A stretch of DNA of 27,701 nt, from the NCBI GenBank assembly GCA_035502095.1, contig DATJUX010000038.1:1-27701 (forward strand), written 5' to 3'. Shown piece after piece: positions 1 through 7,093 of the stretch. The stretch comes from JAKANT01 sp035502095 (GTDB lineage Bacteria > Pseudomonadota > Gammaproteobacteria > Burkholderiales > Burkholderiaceae_F). The stretch's first letter is position 1. Each line of letters starts with the position of its first letter. The notes beneath the pieces are model-generated. The model was not told where the DNA came from. It was given only the letters and a program-made list of their open reading frames with translations, and ran no database searches. A program made the position numbers and the translations under genes.

Positions 1-90
1 CGCAGCGGCAAGATCATGCGCCGCCTCCTGAAGGCGCGCGAGCTCGGCCTGCCCGAGGGCGACGTCTCCACGCTGGAGCAGCAGTCGTGA
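1..90 (+). CDS. Acyl-CoA/acetyl-CoA synthetase, C-terminal fragment
   Basis: This is the 3' end of a gene that begins before the window; only 29 residues are visible. The reading frame gives RSGKIMRRLLKARELG followed by LPEGDVSTLEQQS and a TGA stop. The SGKIMRR motif is the C-terminal signature of acetyl-CoA synthetases in the ANL (AMP-forming ligase) family, where the lysine takes part in adenylation and is a known acetylation site. The following G-D-x-STL segment is also usual for that family. The TGA overlaps the GTG start of the next gene by 4 nt, so the ligase is the first visible member of the operon and probably supplies acetyl-CoA or another short acyl-CoA. The exact substrate cannot be read from this fragment. 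Confidence 0.8.
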   Translation, partial: RSGKIMRRLLKARELGLPEGDVSTLEQQS

Positions 91-1112
91 GCGCGCAGGT
101 CGCGCCGCCGCCGTCCGGGCCGGTCCCGTACCCGCCCGAGCTCTCGCTGCAGCTCCTCGCCGACATGCTGCGCATCCGGCGCCTGGAGGAAAAGTGCGCC
201 GAGCTCTACAGCGCGGGCAAGATCCGCGGCTTTCTGCACCTCTACATCGGCGAGGAGGCGGTCGCCGCGGGCGCCATGCGCGCCCTCGCGCCGGAGGACA
301 ACGTCGTCGCCACCTACCGGGAGCACGGCCAGGCGCTGCTGCGCGGCGTCTCCATGGGGAAGATCATGGCCGAGATGTACGGCAAGCGCGAGGGCTGCTC
401 CGGCGGACGCGGCGGCTCGATGCACCTCTTCGACGCCGCGACGCGCTTCTACGGCGGCAACGCCATCGTCGGCGGCGGCCTGCCGCTGGCAGTGGGCATG
501 GGTCTGGCCAGCAAATTGAAGAAGGAACATCGGGTGACAGCGTGCTTCTTCGGCGACGGCGCGGTCGCGGAAGGCGTGTTCCACGAGTCGATGAACCTGG
601 CGCAGCTCTGGCGCCTGCCGGTGGTCTTCTTCTGCGAGAACAACCTGTACGCCATGGGCACGGCAATCGAGCGCTCGGAGTCGGACACCGACCTGTGCGA
701 GAAGGCGCGCAGCTACCGGATGCGCGCCGAGTCGGTGGACGGCATGGATGTTCTCGCGGTGCGCGACGCCACGCGCGACGCCGTGGCGTACGTGCGCAGC
801 GGCGCCGGCCCGATGTTCGTCGAGTTCCGCACCTACCGGTTCCGCGCGCACTCGATGTTCGATCCCGAGCTGTACCGGAGCAAGGCCGAGGTCGAGGCGT
901 GGAAGAAGCGCTGCCCGGTCGAGACGTTCTTTGCCGCGATGCGCAAGCAGGGCCTGCTGAACGACGCCGACCGCGCTGCGATCGAGACCGAGGTGGCGGC
1001 CGAGATCGACGCCGCGGTGGCGTTCGCCGAGGCGGGCACGTGGGAGCCCGTCGAGCAGCTGACGAGCAACGTCTATGCGCGCACGAGGCCGGCCGCGGGA
1101 GTAACGCAATGA
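87..1112 (+). CDS. pdhA: 2-oxo acid dehydrogenase (pyruvate/acetoin type) E1 alpha subunit
   Basis: This is the thiamine-diphosphate-dependent E1 alpha subunit of a pyruvate- or acetoin-dehydrogenase-type complex; with E1 beta it decarboxylates a 2-oxo acid and passes the acyl group to E2. The protein has 341 residues, normal for the family. It has the GGRGGSMH motif (about 106-113) and the ThDP/Mg2+ motif GDG...NN (GDG at 156-158, NN at 185-186). Translation starts at a GTG inside the stop region of the upstream ligase, a 4-nt overlap implying translational coupling. The E1 beta start overlaps its stop. No E3 (lipoamide dehydrogenase) gene is visible, so E3 must be supplied from elsewhere. 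Family membership is secure, but pyruvate, acetoin or another 2-oxo acid as substrate cannot be separated here, so the symbol is by similarity. Confidence 0.9.
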   Translation: MSAQVAPPPSGPVPYPPELSLQLLADMLRIRRLEEKCAELYSAGKIRGFLHLYIGEEAVAAGAMRALAPEDNVVATYREHGQALLRGVSMGKIMAEMYGKREGCSGGRGGSMHLFDAATRFYGGNAIVGGGLPLAVGMGLASKLKKEHRVTACFFGDGAVAEGVFHESMNLAQLWRLPVVFFCENNLYAMGTAIERSESDTDLCEKARSYRMRAESVDGMDVLAVRDATRDAVAYVRSGAGPMFVEFRTYRFRAHSMFDPELYRSKAEVEAWKKRCPVETFFAAMRKQGLLNDADRAAIETEVAAEIDAAVAFAEAGTWEPVEQLTSNVYARTRPAAGVTQ

Positions 1113-2095
1113 GCACGGTACGCACGACGTATCGCGAGGCGCTCGGCGCCGGCCTGCGGGCGGCGCTGCTGCGCGACCCGCGCGTCTTCCTGATGGGCGA
1201 AGACGTCGGCCGCTACGGCGGCACCTACGCCGTGAGCAAGGGACTGCTCGAGGAGTTCGGCGAAGAACGCGTCCGCGACACGCCGCTTTCGGAGTCGGCG
1301 TTCGTCGGCGCCGGCATCGGTGCGGCGCTGAACGGCATGCGCCCGATCGTCGAAGTGATGACCGTCAATTTCAGCCTGCTTGCCCTCGACCAGGTCGTGA
1401 ACAACGCGGCGACGCTGCGCCACATGTCGGGCGGACAGATCAACGTGCCGGTCGTCATCCGCATGACTACAGGCGGCGGGCGCCAGCTCGCTGCCCAGCA
1501 CTCGCACAGCCTCGAGGTCTGGTATGCCCACGTGCCCGGACTACGCGCGGTCGCGCCGGCGACCCTCGACGATGCGCGCGGCATGCTGCTCACCGCGATC
1601 GACGATCCCGATCCCGTATTGATCTTCGAGCATGCGCTGCTGCTGCCGATGGAGGGCGAACTCGACGCCGACGCGGCCCCGGTCGACATCGACCATGCCG
1701 CGGTGCGCCGGGCCGGCTCGGACATCAGCCTCATCACCTACAGCGGATCGCTGTACAAGTGCCTCGCGGCTGCCGAGCAGCTGGAGCCGGAGGGCGTGCG
1801 CGCCGAAGTGCTCGACCTGCGCACGCTGCGGCCGCTTGACGTCGATGCGATCCTCGCGACCGTCAGGAAGACGCGCCGCGCGGTCGTGGTCGACGAGAGC
1901 TGGAAGACGTGCGGGCTGGCCGCCGAGATCATGGCGACGATCATGGAGGGGGCGTTCTACGATCTCGATGCGCCGCTCGCGCGCGTCTGCACGGCCGAAG
2001 TGCCGCTGCCGTACCCGAAGCATCTCGAGGATGCGGCGCTGCCCCAGGTCGAGCGCATCGTGGCTGCCGCCCGCAAGGTGATGGGCCGTGATTGA
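1109..2095 (+). CDS. pdhB: 2-oxo acid dehydrogenase E1 beta subunit
   Basis: This 328-residue transketolase-like subunit pairs with E1 alpha to form the heterotetrameric decarboxylase. Visible signatures are MGEDVGRYGG near the N-terminus, the TPLSESAFVGAGIGAA segment carrying the glutamate that activates the ThDP aminopyrimidine, and QHSHSLE in the middle. The C-terminal domain has the usual VVVDESWKTCG segment. The ATG overlaps the E1 alpha stop (ATGA) and the gene overlaps the GTG of the E2 gene by 8 nt, so all three are translated from one message. Length and architecture are ordinary. A much longer in-frame reading that starts inside E1 alpha was rejected because only the part from 1109 onward has family similarity. 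Confidence 0.92.
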   Translation: MSTVRTTYREALGAGLRAALLRDPRVFLMGEDVGRYGGTYAVSKGLLEEFGEERVRDTPLSESAFVGAGIGAALNGMRPIVEVMTVNFSLLALDQVVNNAATLRHMSGGQINVPVVIRMTTGGGRQLAAQHSHSLEVWYAHVPGLRAVAPATLDDARGMLLTAIDDPDPVLIFEHALLLPMEGELDADAAPVDIDHAAVRRAGSDISLITYSGSLYKCLAAAEQLEPEGVRAEVLDLRTLRPLDVDAILATVRKTRRAVVVDESWKTCGLAAEIMATIMEGAFYDLDAPLARVCTAEVPLPYPKHLEDAALPQVERIVAAARKVMGRD

Positions 2096-3230
2096 GTTCC
2101 GCATGCCGTCGCTCGGTGCCGACATGGAGGCCGGGACGTTCATCCAATGGAACATTGCGCCGGGCCAGGCGGTCAAGCGCGGCGACGTCGTCTGCGTGGT
2201 CGAGACCGAGAAGGGCGCGGTCGACGTCGAGATCTGGGCCAGCGGCACCGTCGCGCGGCTGGTTGCGGAGCCGCGCCAGCGCATCCCGGTCGGGGGTGTC
2301 CTGGCGCTGCTCGCCGCAGAAGGAGAAGACTGGCGGGCCGTGGCCGCGACACCGATCGCCCCGGCCGAAGCGCCGCGGCCCGCTCCAGCACCGGCGCCGG
2401 TGCGCAGCTCGCCGGCCGCGCGCAAGCGAGCCGAGGAACTCGGGGTCGACATCGCCGCGCTTGCGGCGAAAAAGGGCGGCGCTCCGATCACGCTCGCCGA
2501 CGTCGAAGGCGCAGCGCAGACGGCCCCGCGCGCTGCGGCGCCGGCCGTGGCAGGCGAGGGTGCGGCGCGTACAGGCATGCGCCAAGCGATCGCCGCGGCG
2601 ATGGCGCGCTCCAAGCGCGAGATCCCGCACTACTACCTCGGCTGCGAGGTCGAGGTCGAGCGGGCGGCGACTTGGCTGGAGCAGTTCAATGCCGGGCGGC
2701 CGATCGGCGAGCGGGTGTTGTTCGCGGCGCTCGCCTTCAAGGCGATCGCGCTCGCGCTGCGCGAGGTTCCGGACCTGAACGGCGTCTTCGTCGACGGGGC
2801 GTTCCGGCCGTCGGCGGCGATCCACCTCGGCGTCGTCACCTCGCTGCGCGAGGGCGGTGTCATCGTCCCGGCGCTGCACGATGCGGACAAGCTCGGCGTG
2901 CCTGACCTCATGGCGGCGCTGCGCGACCTGCTGACGCGCGTGCGCGCGGGCCAGCTGCGCAGCTCCGACCTCGCGGATGCGACCACGACAGTCACCAACC
3001 TGGGCGACCTTGGCGTGGAAACGGTCTACGGCGTGATCTATCCGCCCCAGGTCGCGCTGATCGGTCTGGGCCGCGTCGTCGCGCGCCCGATCGCGCGCGA
3101 GCAGCAGATCGTCGCCGCGCGCATGCTCACGGTCACGCTCTCCGGCGACCACCGTGTCACCGACGGCATGACCGGCGCCCGCTTTCTTTCCAAGGTGCGC
3201 GAGCGCCTTGCCCGACCGGAGGGGTTATGA
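2088..3230 (+). CDS. pdhC: Dihydrolipoamide acyltransferase (E2)
   Basis: This 380-residue E2 core component carries the acyl group on lipoyl-lysine and transfers it to CoA. Domains in order are: one lipoyl domain (about 1-80) with the lipoylation lysine K42 in VETEKGAVD; an Ala/Pro-rich linker (about 85-105); a peripheral subunit-binding domain (about 107-142); and the catalytic domain, ending with GDHRVTDG, where H355 and D359 are the expected catalytic pair. The lipoyl site reads ETEKG rather than the common ETDKA. The GTG start lies 8 nt before the end of the E1 beta gene. A single lipoyl domain and short linker fit acetoin- or branched-chain-type E2 proteins as well as pyruvate dehydrogenase. 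Confidence 0.92.
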   Translation: MIEFRMPSLGADMEAGTFIQWNIAPGQAVKRGDVVCVVETEKGAVDVEIWASGTVARLVAEPRQRIPVGGVLALLAAEGEDWRAVAATPIAPAEAPRPAPAPAPVRSSPAARKRAEELGVDIAALAAKKGGAPITLADVEGAAQTAPRAAAPAVAGEGAARTGMRQAIAAAMARSKREIPHYYLGCEVEVERAATWLEQFNAGRPIGERVLFAALAFKAIALALREVPDLNGVFVDGAFRPSAAIHLGVVTSLREGGVIVPALHDADKLGVPDLMAALRDLLTRVRAGQLRSSDLADATTTVTNLGDLGVETVYGVIYPPQVALIGLGRVVARPIAREQQIVAARMLTVTLSGDHRVTDGMTGARFLSKVRERLARPEGL

Positions 3231-3487
3231 CCGCGCCCGACCGCGCCGCGATCCGCCAGGCGGTGATCGATGCCGTGCTGACGATTGCTCCCGAGGCCGA
3301 CTTCGCGACCGTGGTGCCGACGAAGTCGCTGCGGGAGCAGCTCGACCTCGATTCGTTCGACTACCTCAACGTGCTGATCGCGCTCGCCAGGCAGTTGCAC
3401 GTCGAGGTGCCGGAGGCCGATTACGGCAAGGTGGAAACCCTCGACGGCCTCGTCGGCTACATCGCGCAGCGCGTCGCAACCGCGTGA
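3227..3487 (+). CDS. Free-standing acyl carrier protein
   Basis: This 86-residue protein has the acyl carrier protein fold pattern: an N-terminal helix, the phosphopantetheine attachment motif LDLDSFDYLNVL with S43 as the predicted attachment site, then a second and third helix (VETLDGLVGYIAQRV). The motif has F where most ACPs have L (DSF instead of DSL). The ATG overlaps the E2 stop codon (ATGA), so it is translated as part of the dehydrogenase operon. It is therefore not the housekeeping AcpP, which normally sits with fab genes. Its partner enzyme is unknown; the FAAL-type ligase at 9491 is a candidate acyl donor in the window, but that link is inference. Confidence 0.85.
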   Translation: MTAPDRAAIRQAVIDAVLTIAPEADFATVVPTKSLREQLDLDSFDYLNVLIALARQLHVEVPEADYGKVETLDGLVGYIAQRVATA

Positions 3488-3510
3488 GCCGGGCGACCGG
3501 ACCTGGGGCG

Positions 3511-3540
3511 TGACGCCGTGGCGCGAGGACGCCGGCGTCA
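3511..3540. terminator. Candidate bidirectional terminator between convergent genes
   Basis: TGACGCCG (3511-3518) and CGGCGTCA (3533-3540) form a perfect 8-bp stem with a 14-nt loop. The right arm overlaps the stop codon of the SDR gene on the minus strand. The hairpin lies between two convergent genes, as a bidirectional terminator would. There is no T-tract, so the assignment is tentative. Confidence 0.35.
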
Positions 3541-4293
3541 GGGCGCATAGATCATCTTGTGCGTCATGCCACCGTCGACGACGAGGTTGATGCCGGTCAC
3601 GAAGTCGTTCGCGGGATCGCTCAGGTAGAAGCAGGCGCGCACGATATCGTCGACACGTCCCACCCTGCCGGCGGGGTGCTGCGCATGGTCTAGTTCGCGC
3701 AGCGATTCGTAGTCCACGGTCTGGATCCACCCGGGCGAGACGCAGTTCACGCGGATGCGATCGGGGCCGAGCGAAAGCGCCAGGGCGTGCGTCATCGCGA
3801 CGATGCCGCCTTTGGCCGCCGCATAGGCCTCCGAGCCGGGCTCGGACATCAGCGCACGGGTCGAAGCGATGTTGACGATCGCACCGCCGTCCTTGCGCAT
3901 CTGCCGCGCCGCTTCGCGCGAGCACATGAAAGTCCCGCGTAAATGAACCGCGACGATGTCGTCCCACTCGGCGGTGCTCAGGTCGTACAGGTTCCCGAAG
4001 CGCGAAACGCCGGCGTTGTTGATGAGCACGTGCATGGCGCCGAACGCGGCAACCGCCTCGTTCATCAGCCGGGTCACGTCGGCTTCCCGGCGTACATCGG
4101 CAGGCACGAACGCGGCGGAGCCGCCGGCACTGCGAATCGTTTCCGCGTTGCGCTCCCCGTCCCGGTCGTTCACGTCGGCCAGCACGACGTTGGCGCCCGC
4201 GCGCCCGTAGGCGGTGGCCAGCGCCTTGCCGATGCCGCTCGCGGCGCCCGTGACGACGACCGTTCGATTGCGAAACTTCGCGTTGCTGTGCAT
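3538..4293 (-). CDS. SDR-family oxidoreductase
   Basis: This is a 251-residue classical short-chain dehydrogenase/reductase, a cytoplasmic NAD(P)-dependent alcohol/ketone oxidoreductase. It shows the cofactor motif TGAASGIG (residues 15-22), the NNAG motif after the fourth strand, a catalytic S plus YAAAK (Tyr-x-x-x-Lys), and the NCVSPGWI segment after the active site. An acidic residue after the second strand (VVLADVND) favours NAD(H) over NADP(H). The start is supported by GAGG about 5 nt upstream. It is convergent with the acyl carrier protein gene and lies downstream of the HIG1 gene on the same strand, 186 bp away. The substrate cannot be predicted. Confidence 0.88.
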   Translation of the reverse strand: MHSNAKFRNRTVVVTGAASGIGKALATAYGRAGANVVLADVNDRDGERNAETIRSAGGSAAFVPADVRREADVTRLMNEAVAAFGAMHVLINNAGVSRFGNLYDLSTAEWDDIVAVHLRGTFMCSREAARQMRKDGGAIVNIASTRALMSEPGSEAYAAAKGGIVAMTHALALSLGPDRIRVNCVSPGWIQTVDYESLRELDHAQHPAGRVGRVDDIVRACFYLSDPANDFVTGINLVVDGGMTHKMIYAP

Positions 4294-4479
4294 GAGAACC
4301 TCGGCACAACGGGTCGCTGCAGCAAGCCGGGCGGGAATGGTGGCGCGGCATGAACTCCGGTCTCAGCGCACCGCCACCACGAGCAGCGTACTCTGCGCCA
4401 GCTCGCGCGGCCGGGAAGAACCCGGCGCGGCCATGCCGTCAAATCACGTCGCGGCCTGCGTGCGCTTGCCGCGAGCGCC

Positions 4480-4668
4480 TCACTCGAGCGCGATCGCGAT
4501 CATCACGAATGCCGCTGCCAGCGCCTGGAACGCGACCCGTCGCCACATCCACGTTTCTTCGCGTTCGTCACGATCCTCGCTGTCGCGCGTCATCGACGCG
4601 ATGCCGCTGACGAGCGAGAAGATGGTGGCCATCAGTGCCATCAGGATGAAGACATTCCACGGATTCAT
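4480..4668 (-). CDS. HIG1-domain small two-helix membrane protein
   Basis: This is a 62-residue protein starting MNPWNVFILM. The start is chosen because a GGGAG ribosome-binding site lies 7-8 nt upstream; a longer reading with 22 extra residues lacks family similarity. Two hydrophobic segments (about 5-25 and 45-61) flank a charged loop rich in Asp, Glu and Arg. The second begins MWRRVAFQALA, which resembles the core of the HIG1 (hypoxia-induced gene 1) domain, where a conserved Arg and Gln precede the second helix. Bacterial HIG1-like proteins are small inner-membrane proteins; the mitochondrial relatives associate with cytochrome oxidase. An FNR-like site lies 65 bp upstream of the start. 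Function is inferred from the domain only. Confidence 0.72.
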   Translation of the reverse strand: MNPWNVFILMALMATIFSLVSGIASMTRDSEDRDEREETWMWRRVAFQALAAAFVMIAIALE

Positions 4669-4733
4669 CGCAGACTCCCGGATCGAACGCATTCTCATGA
4701 TGCGATTGCTACGCGCGTTGGAGCCTGGCCGCA

Positions 4734-4747
4734 TTGACCGCCGTCAG
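4734..4747 (-). promoter_or_regulatory. FNR/FixK-like site upstream of the HIG1 gene
   Basis: TTGACCGCCGTCAG on the plus strand matches TTGAY-N4-RTCAA at 9 of 10 defined positions; only the last base deviates. Its near edge is 65 bp from the HIG1 start codon at 4668. At class II spacing on the minus strand a TAGCAA hexamer would be the -10, which is weak. The match is seen directly; the regulatory role is inferred. Confidence 0.45.
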
Positions 4748-4804
4748 CGGACGCGCGGTGGCCTGCCCCGCGCAAACGTGGTCCAATCCGGACGGGTCGC
4801 GTTG

Positions 4805-4846
4805 TTGACGGTGCTCAAGACGCCAGCGCGCCGGAAGGCACACAAT
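4805..4846 (+). promoter_or_regulatory. FNR/FixK-like site with -10, candidate hydrogenase operon promoter
   Basis: TTGACGGTGCTCAA (4805-4818) matches TTGAY-N4-RTCAA at 9 of 10 positions. CACAAT (4841-4846) lies 22 bp downstream, exactly where the -10 hexamer of a class II FNR promoter belongs, and shares four of six bases with TATAAT. The implied transcript start is near 4853, giving a leader of about 265 nt before hyhB. A nearer promoter at 5057-5086 is an alternative. Confidence 0.45.
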
Positions 4847-5118
4847 GCCCGTGTCGCGCCCGCATTCCGAGGCCAGTCAAGCCACCCGCACCGGCGCCAT
4901 CCCAGCCGTGAGATGACGGCAGCCAAGACCAGAGCGTCTTGCTTGGGATCATGTGGTTCGGGTCGCCAAGGAGAGCGGGCGCGATCTTGTCCGAGCGACG
5001 GCGCCCGGTTCGCGACTGAAAGCGCGTTCGCGGGAGAGAAAGGAAGCAGGACTCGCTTGCGGCGGCAGGTTGCTCGTTGATATAAGCGTCGCCACGGCGC
5101 CGACCACCTTCACCGCTC

Positions 5119-6228
5119 ATGCCACTGGCCGTCGATCGCTTTCTTCCGCGCGGGTCGCTTGGGGCGCTCCTGGACCTGCTGCGCCGGCGCGGCTACACAG
5201 TGATCGGGCCGACCGTGCGCGACGGCGCGATTGTCTACAAGCCGATAGAGAAATCGGATCAGCTGCCGGCCGGCTGGCAGGTCGAGCAGGCACCCGGCCG
5301 CTACACGATGCGACAGGTGGATTCGCAGCGCCAGTTCGCCTGGGCCAACGGCCCGCAGGCGATGAAGCCGGTCTTCTTCGCGCCACGCGAGTCGTTGTGG
5401 CAGGCCACCCGCGATCCAAAAGGCAAGCTCGCCTTCAAGGCCGTCGCGCCCGCGGCGCAGCCGATCGCGGTGATCGGCGCGCGTGCCTGCGACCTCGCGG
5501 CGCTTGCGCTGAACGACGCGCACTTCATGCACGAAGGCAAGCTCGATGCGCACTATGCGGCGCGCCGCGCAAGCACGTTCGTGGTGGCGGTCGATTGCAG
5601 CCACCCGGCCGACACGTGTTTCTGTGCCAGCACCGGCGACGGGCCCGGCGCGCGGAACGGCTTCGACATCGCGCTCACGGAACGTGACGATGGGTTCGTC
5701 GTGCGCGAAGGATCGGAGCGCGGCGCCGAGATCCTGGGCGCGCTGCAGCTGGCCGCCGCAACCGAGGCACAGACACAAGAAGCCACGGCGCAGACGGAAC
5801 GCGCTGCCGCCGTCCAGACGCGCAAGCTGCCGTCGCGCAATCTCCGCAACGACCTGTTCGCCAGGCTCGAACATCCGCAGTGGGACGACGTGGCCACCCG
5901 CTGCCTTGCGTGCGGCAACTGCGTCGCGGTCTGCCCGACGTGCTTCTGCTCGCGCGAAGGCGATCAGGCGGCCCTCGAAGGCGACCAGACGACACACTTC
6001 CGCGAATGGGATTCCTGCTTCACGGCCGTGCACGGATACATGCACGGCAACCAGGTGCGACCCGACGTGCGCACGCGCTACCGCCAGTGGCTGACACACA
6101 AGCTCGCGGGCTGGCACGACCAGTTCGGCCGCAGCGGTTGCGTCGGCTGCGGCCGTTGCATCGCCTGGTGTCCGGTGGGCATCGACATCACCGCCGAAGT
6201 GGCGGCGCTGATGAAAGAGCCGCAATGA
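5119..6228 (+). CDS. hyhB: NAD(P)-linked [NiFe] hydrogenase, beta (iron-sulfur) subunit
   Basis: This 369-residue protein matches the beta subunit of soluble group 3b (sulfhydrogenase-type) hydrogenases, related to anaerobic sulfite reductase subunit A. It relays electrons between the hydrogenase dimer and the flavin subunit. Two ferredoxin-like cysteine clusters are visible near the C-terminus. The first is C262, C265, C268, C272, with further C275 and C277. The second is C341, C344, C347, C351 in CVGCGRCIAWCP. The N-terminal part holds the family's globular domain (IVYKPIEKSDQLPAGW). It is the first gene of hyhBGSL, and its stop overlaps the start of hyhG. No good ribosome-binding site precedes the ATG, so the start is slightly uncertain. 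Confidence 0.88.
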   Translation: MPLAVDRFLPRGSLGALLDLLRRRGYTVIGPTVRDGAIVYKPIEKSDQLPAGWQVEQAPGRYTMRQVDSQRQFAWANGPQAMKPVFFAPRESLWQATRDPKGKLAFKAVAPAAQPIAVIGARACDLAALALNDAHFMHEGKLDAHYAARRASTFVVAVDCSHPADTCFCASTGDGPGARNGFDIALTERDDGFVVREGSERGAEILGALQLAAATEAQTQEATAQTERAAAVQTRKLPSRNLRNDLFARLEHPQWDDVATRCLACGNCVAVCPTCFCSREGDQAALEGDQTTHFREWDSCFTAVHGYMHGNQVRPDVRTRYRQWLTHKLAGWHDQFGRSGCVGCGRCIAWCPVGIDITAEVAALMKEPQ

Positions 6229-7079
6229 ACGCCGCCGTGCTTGCCCAAAACGAGCCGTTCGCGGTGCCGGCGCCGGCCACCGTCGTCGAGCGCATCGACG
6301 ACGCGCAGGGCATCTTCACCTTGCAGCTACAACTCGACGATCCGCGCCAGCGCGCCGCCTATCACTTCGTGCCCGGCCAGTTCAACATGCTGAGCCTGTT
6401 CGGGGTGGGGGAAGTGGCGATATCGGTCGTCTCCGATCCGCAGCAGCCCGAGCTCATCAGCCACACGATCCGTACCCTGGGCCGCATCACGCGCGGCCTG
6501 GCGCAGCTGAACGCAGGCGACGCTGTGGGCGTGCGCGGACCGTTCGGCCGCGGCTGGCCGCTCGCCGATATCACCGGCCGCAACGTGCTCGTGGTCACCG
6601 GCGGCCTGGGCTGCGCGCCGGTCGTGAGCGTGATCAACTACATTCTGATGCGCCGGGCGCAGTTCGGCCGGCTCGCCATCGTCCAGGGTGTCAAGCACCC
6701 GCAGGATCTGATCTGGCGCGAGCGGTACGCCTACTGGCGCACGCTGCCCCACACGGAGGTGTGGTTGGCCGCCGATGTCGGGGCACCCCTGTGGCCGGGT
6801 CACATCGGGCGGGTTACCGAGCTGTTCGACCGCATCGACATCACGCCCGACATGGCCGTGCTCCTGTGCGGGCCCGAGATCATGATGGTCATCGCGATCC
6901 GGCAATTGCTTGCGCGCGGCGTCGCGCCGGGATCGATCTCCCTGTCGATGGAGCGCAACATGCAGTGCGGCCGCGGCGTCTGCGGGCATTGCCAGCTCGG
7001 GCCGCATTTCCTGTGCCGCGACGGGCCGGTGTTCGCTTATCCGGCGATCGCCGAGTGGCTCGGCCGCAAGGGCCTCTGA
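6225..7079 (+). CDS. hyhG: NAD(P)-linked [NiFe] hydrogenase, gamma (FAD/NAD(P)-binding) subunit
   Basis: This 284-residue subunit belongs to the ferredoxin-NADP reductase/PyrK-like family and exchanges electrons with NAD(P)(H). The FAD-binding segment is PGQFNMLSLFG (about 50-60), with VAISVVSD corresponding to the RxYS-type flavin motif. The nucleotide-binding domain begins VLVVTGGLGCAPV. A C-terminal [2Fe-2S] cluster is shown by C248, C253, C256 and C264 in MQCGRGVCGHC...LC. The ATG overlaps the hyhB stop (ATGA). A longer upstream in-frame reading was rejected as a shadow of hyhB. The small subunit follows after 14 nt. Confidence 0.9.
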   Translation: MNAAVLAQNEPFAVPAPATVVERIDDAQGIFTLQLQLDDPRQRAAYHFVPGQFNMLSLFGVGEVAISVVSDPQQPELISHTIRTLGRITRGLAQLNAGDAVGVRGPFGRGWPLADITGRNVLVVTGGLGCAPVVSVINYILMRRAQFGRLAIVQGVKHPQDLIWRERYAYWRTLPHTEVWLAADVGAPLWPGHIGRVTELFDRIDITPDMAVLLCGPEIMMVIAIRQLLARGVAPGSISLSMERNMQCGRGVCGHCQLGPHFLCRDGPVFAYPAIAEWLGRKGL

Positions 7080-7093
7080 GCGGGACGACGACG

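Larger units (their letters stand above)
4669..5118. other. 450-bp divergent intergenic region between HIG1 gene and hydrogenase operon
   Basis: No convincing gene is seen here. The region holds two FNR/FixK-like 14-mers (4734-4747 and 4805-4818). It also holds a perfect 6-bp inverted repeat, CAAGAC-N6-GTCTTG, at 4924-4941. Close to the hydrogenase start there is a possible sigma-70 promoter: TTGCGG (5057-5062), 18 bp, TATAAG (5081-5086). It is probably a shared control region for the divergent HIG1 gene and the hyh operon. Confidence 0.55.

Noticed and set aside
4845..4916. Small 23-codon open frame in the hydrogenase leader
   Set aside because: It overlaps the predicted -10, has no ribosome-binding site, and its translation resembles nothing known.
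5057..5086. TTGCGG-N18-TATAAG as the sole hydrogenase promoter
   Set aside because: Possible, but the -35 is poor and the spacing one base long; kept only as an alternative to the FNR-type promoter.
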